Source: JAFDVL01 sp031371805 | GTDB lineage: Bacteria > Acidobacteriota > Blastocatellia > RBC074 | Direction of reading: 5' to 3' | DNA length: 16,615 bases | Assembly: GCA_031371805.1 (NCBI GenBank) | Contig: JANMKB010000553.1 | Location: 1-16,615, forward strand | In this document: piece after piece, positions 16,587-16,615 of the stretch | How the letters are laid out: every line of letters starts with the position of its first letter | Position numbering within the stretch: the first letter of the stretch is position 1 | Notes under the pieces: generated by a model | Database searches by the model: none | What the model saw: the letters and a program-made list of their open reading frames with translations, nothing else | What the model was told of the DNA's origin: nothing | Program-made: the position numbers and the translations under genes

Positions 16587-16609
16587 ATTCAAAAGAGGAG
16601 AAAATTATT

Positions 16610-16615
16610 ATGTCC
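16610..16615 (+). CDS. start of a downstream gene, cut by the window end
   Basis: ATG TCC at the very end of the window is preceded by AGAGGAG (16594-16600) at a 9-nt spacing, a strong ribosome-binding site. Only Met-Ser is visible, so the product cannot be named. PerR genes often sit next to catalase, peroxidase or peroxiredoxin genes, so an antioxidant enzyme is a fair guess. Confidence 0.5.

Noticed and set aside
1..16615. CRISPR arrays, tRNA or rRNA genes, insertion sequences, prophage genes
   Set aside because: No regularly spaced repeats, cloverleaf-type sequences, transposase or phage proteins were seen by reading; a covariance-model search was not possible.

Overview
The window looks like chromosomal DNA from a Gram-negative bacterium, most likely an acidobacterium (class Blastocatellia is a reasonable guess). 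The reasons are a large Oar-type TonB-dependent receptor with an N-terminal carboxypeptidase-regulatory-like domain, a BTAD regulator next to an AAA ATPase, a very large secreted PKD/HYR/IPT protein, and moderate GC. The assignment rests on gene content only.

Layout. 1-1000 (minus strand) is a decayed pair: a BTAD-type regulator that has lost its C-terminus runs directly into the remnant of an AAA ATPase whose reading frame holds two TAA stops. 1001-1646 has no gene. 1647-4401 (plus) holds a secreted TPR lipid-free periplasmic-type protein and a TonB-like energy transducer. After an AT-rich control region (4402-4852) with three matching dyads comes an Oar-like TonB-dependent receptor (4853-8268), broken by two frameshifts. 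These three genes look like one outer-membrane transport module. An 18-bp perfect hairpin (8303-8342) separates the receptor from a convergent gene (8416-11847, minus) for a 1143-residue surface or secreted protein. 11848-12376 is a gene-free divergent region. 12377-15928 (plus) encodes a single-chain fusion of a GltD/NfnB-like flavoprotein and a PyrK/NfnA-like flavin/[2Fe-2S] module. A REPIN-like inverted repeat follows (15937-16015).

The right end (16076-16615) is the most interesting part. It holds a PerR-type Fur-family repressor behind a near-consensus promoter whose -10 is covered by a perfect 7-1-7 palindrome resembling a PerR box. All five PerR metal ligands are present. The two cysteine codons of the second structural-zinc CxxC motif are both TGA (16517-16519 and 16526-16528), in exact register with the known family positions. 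A third TGA stop follows four codons later. A small hairpin with a G-containing apical loop lies 18 nt after the second TGA and 27 nt after the first, as a bacterial SECIS element would. This makes the gene a candidate selenoprotein (UxxU PerR). The alternatives are loss of the zinc site or a fresh pseudogene. A new gene with a strong ribosome-binding site begins at 16610 and is probably co-regulated.
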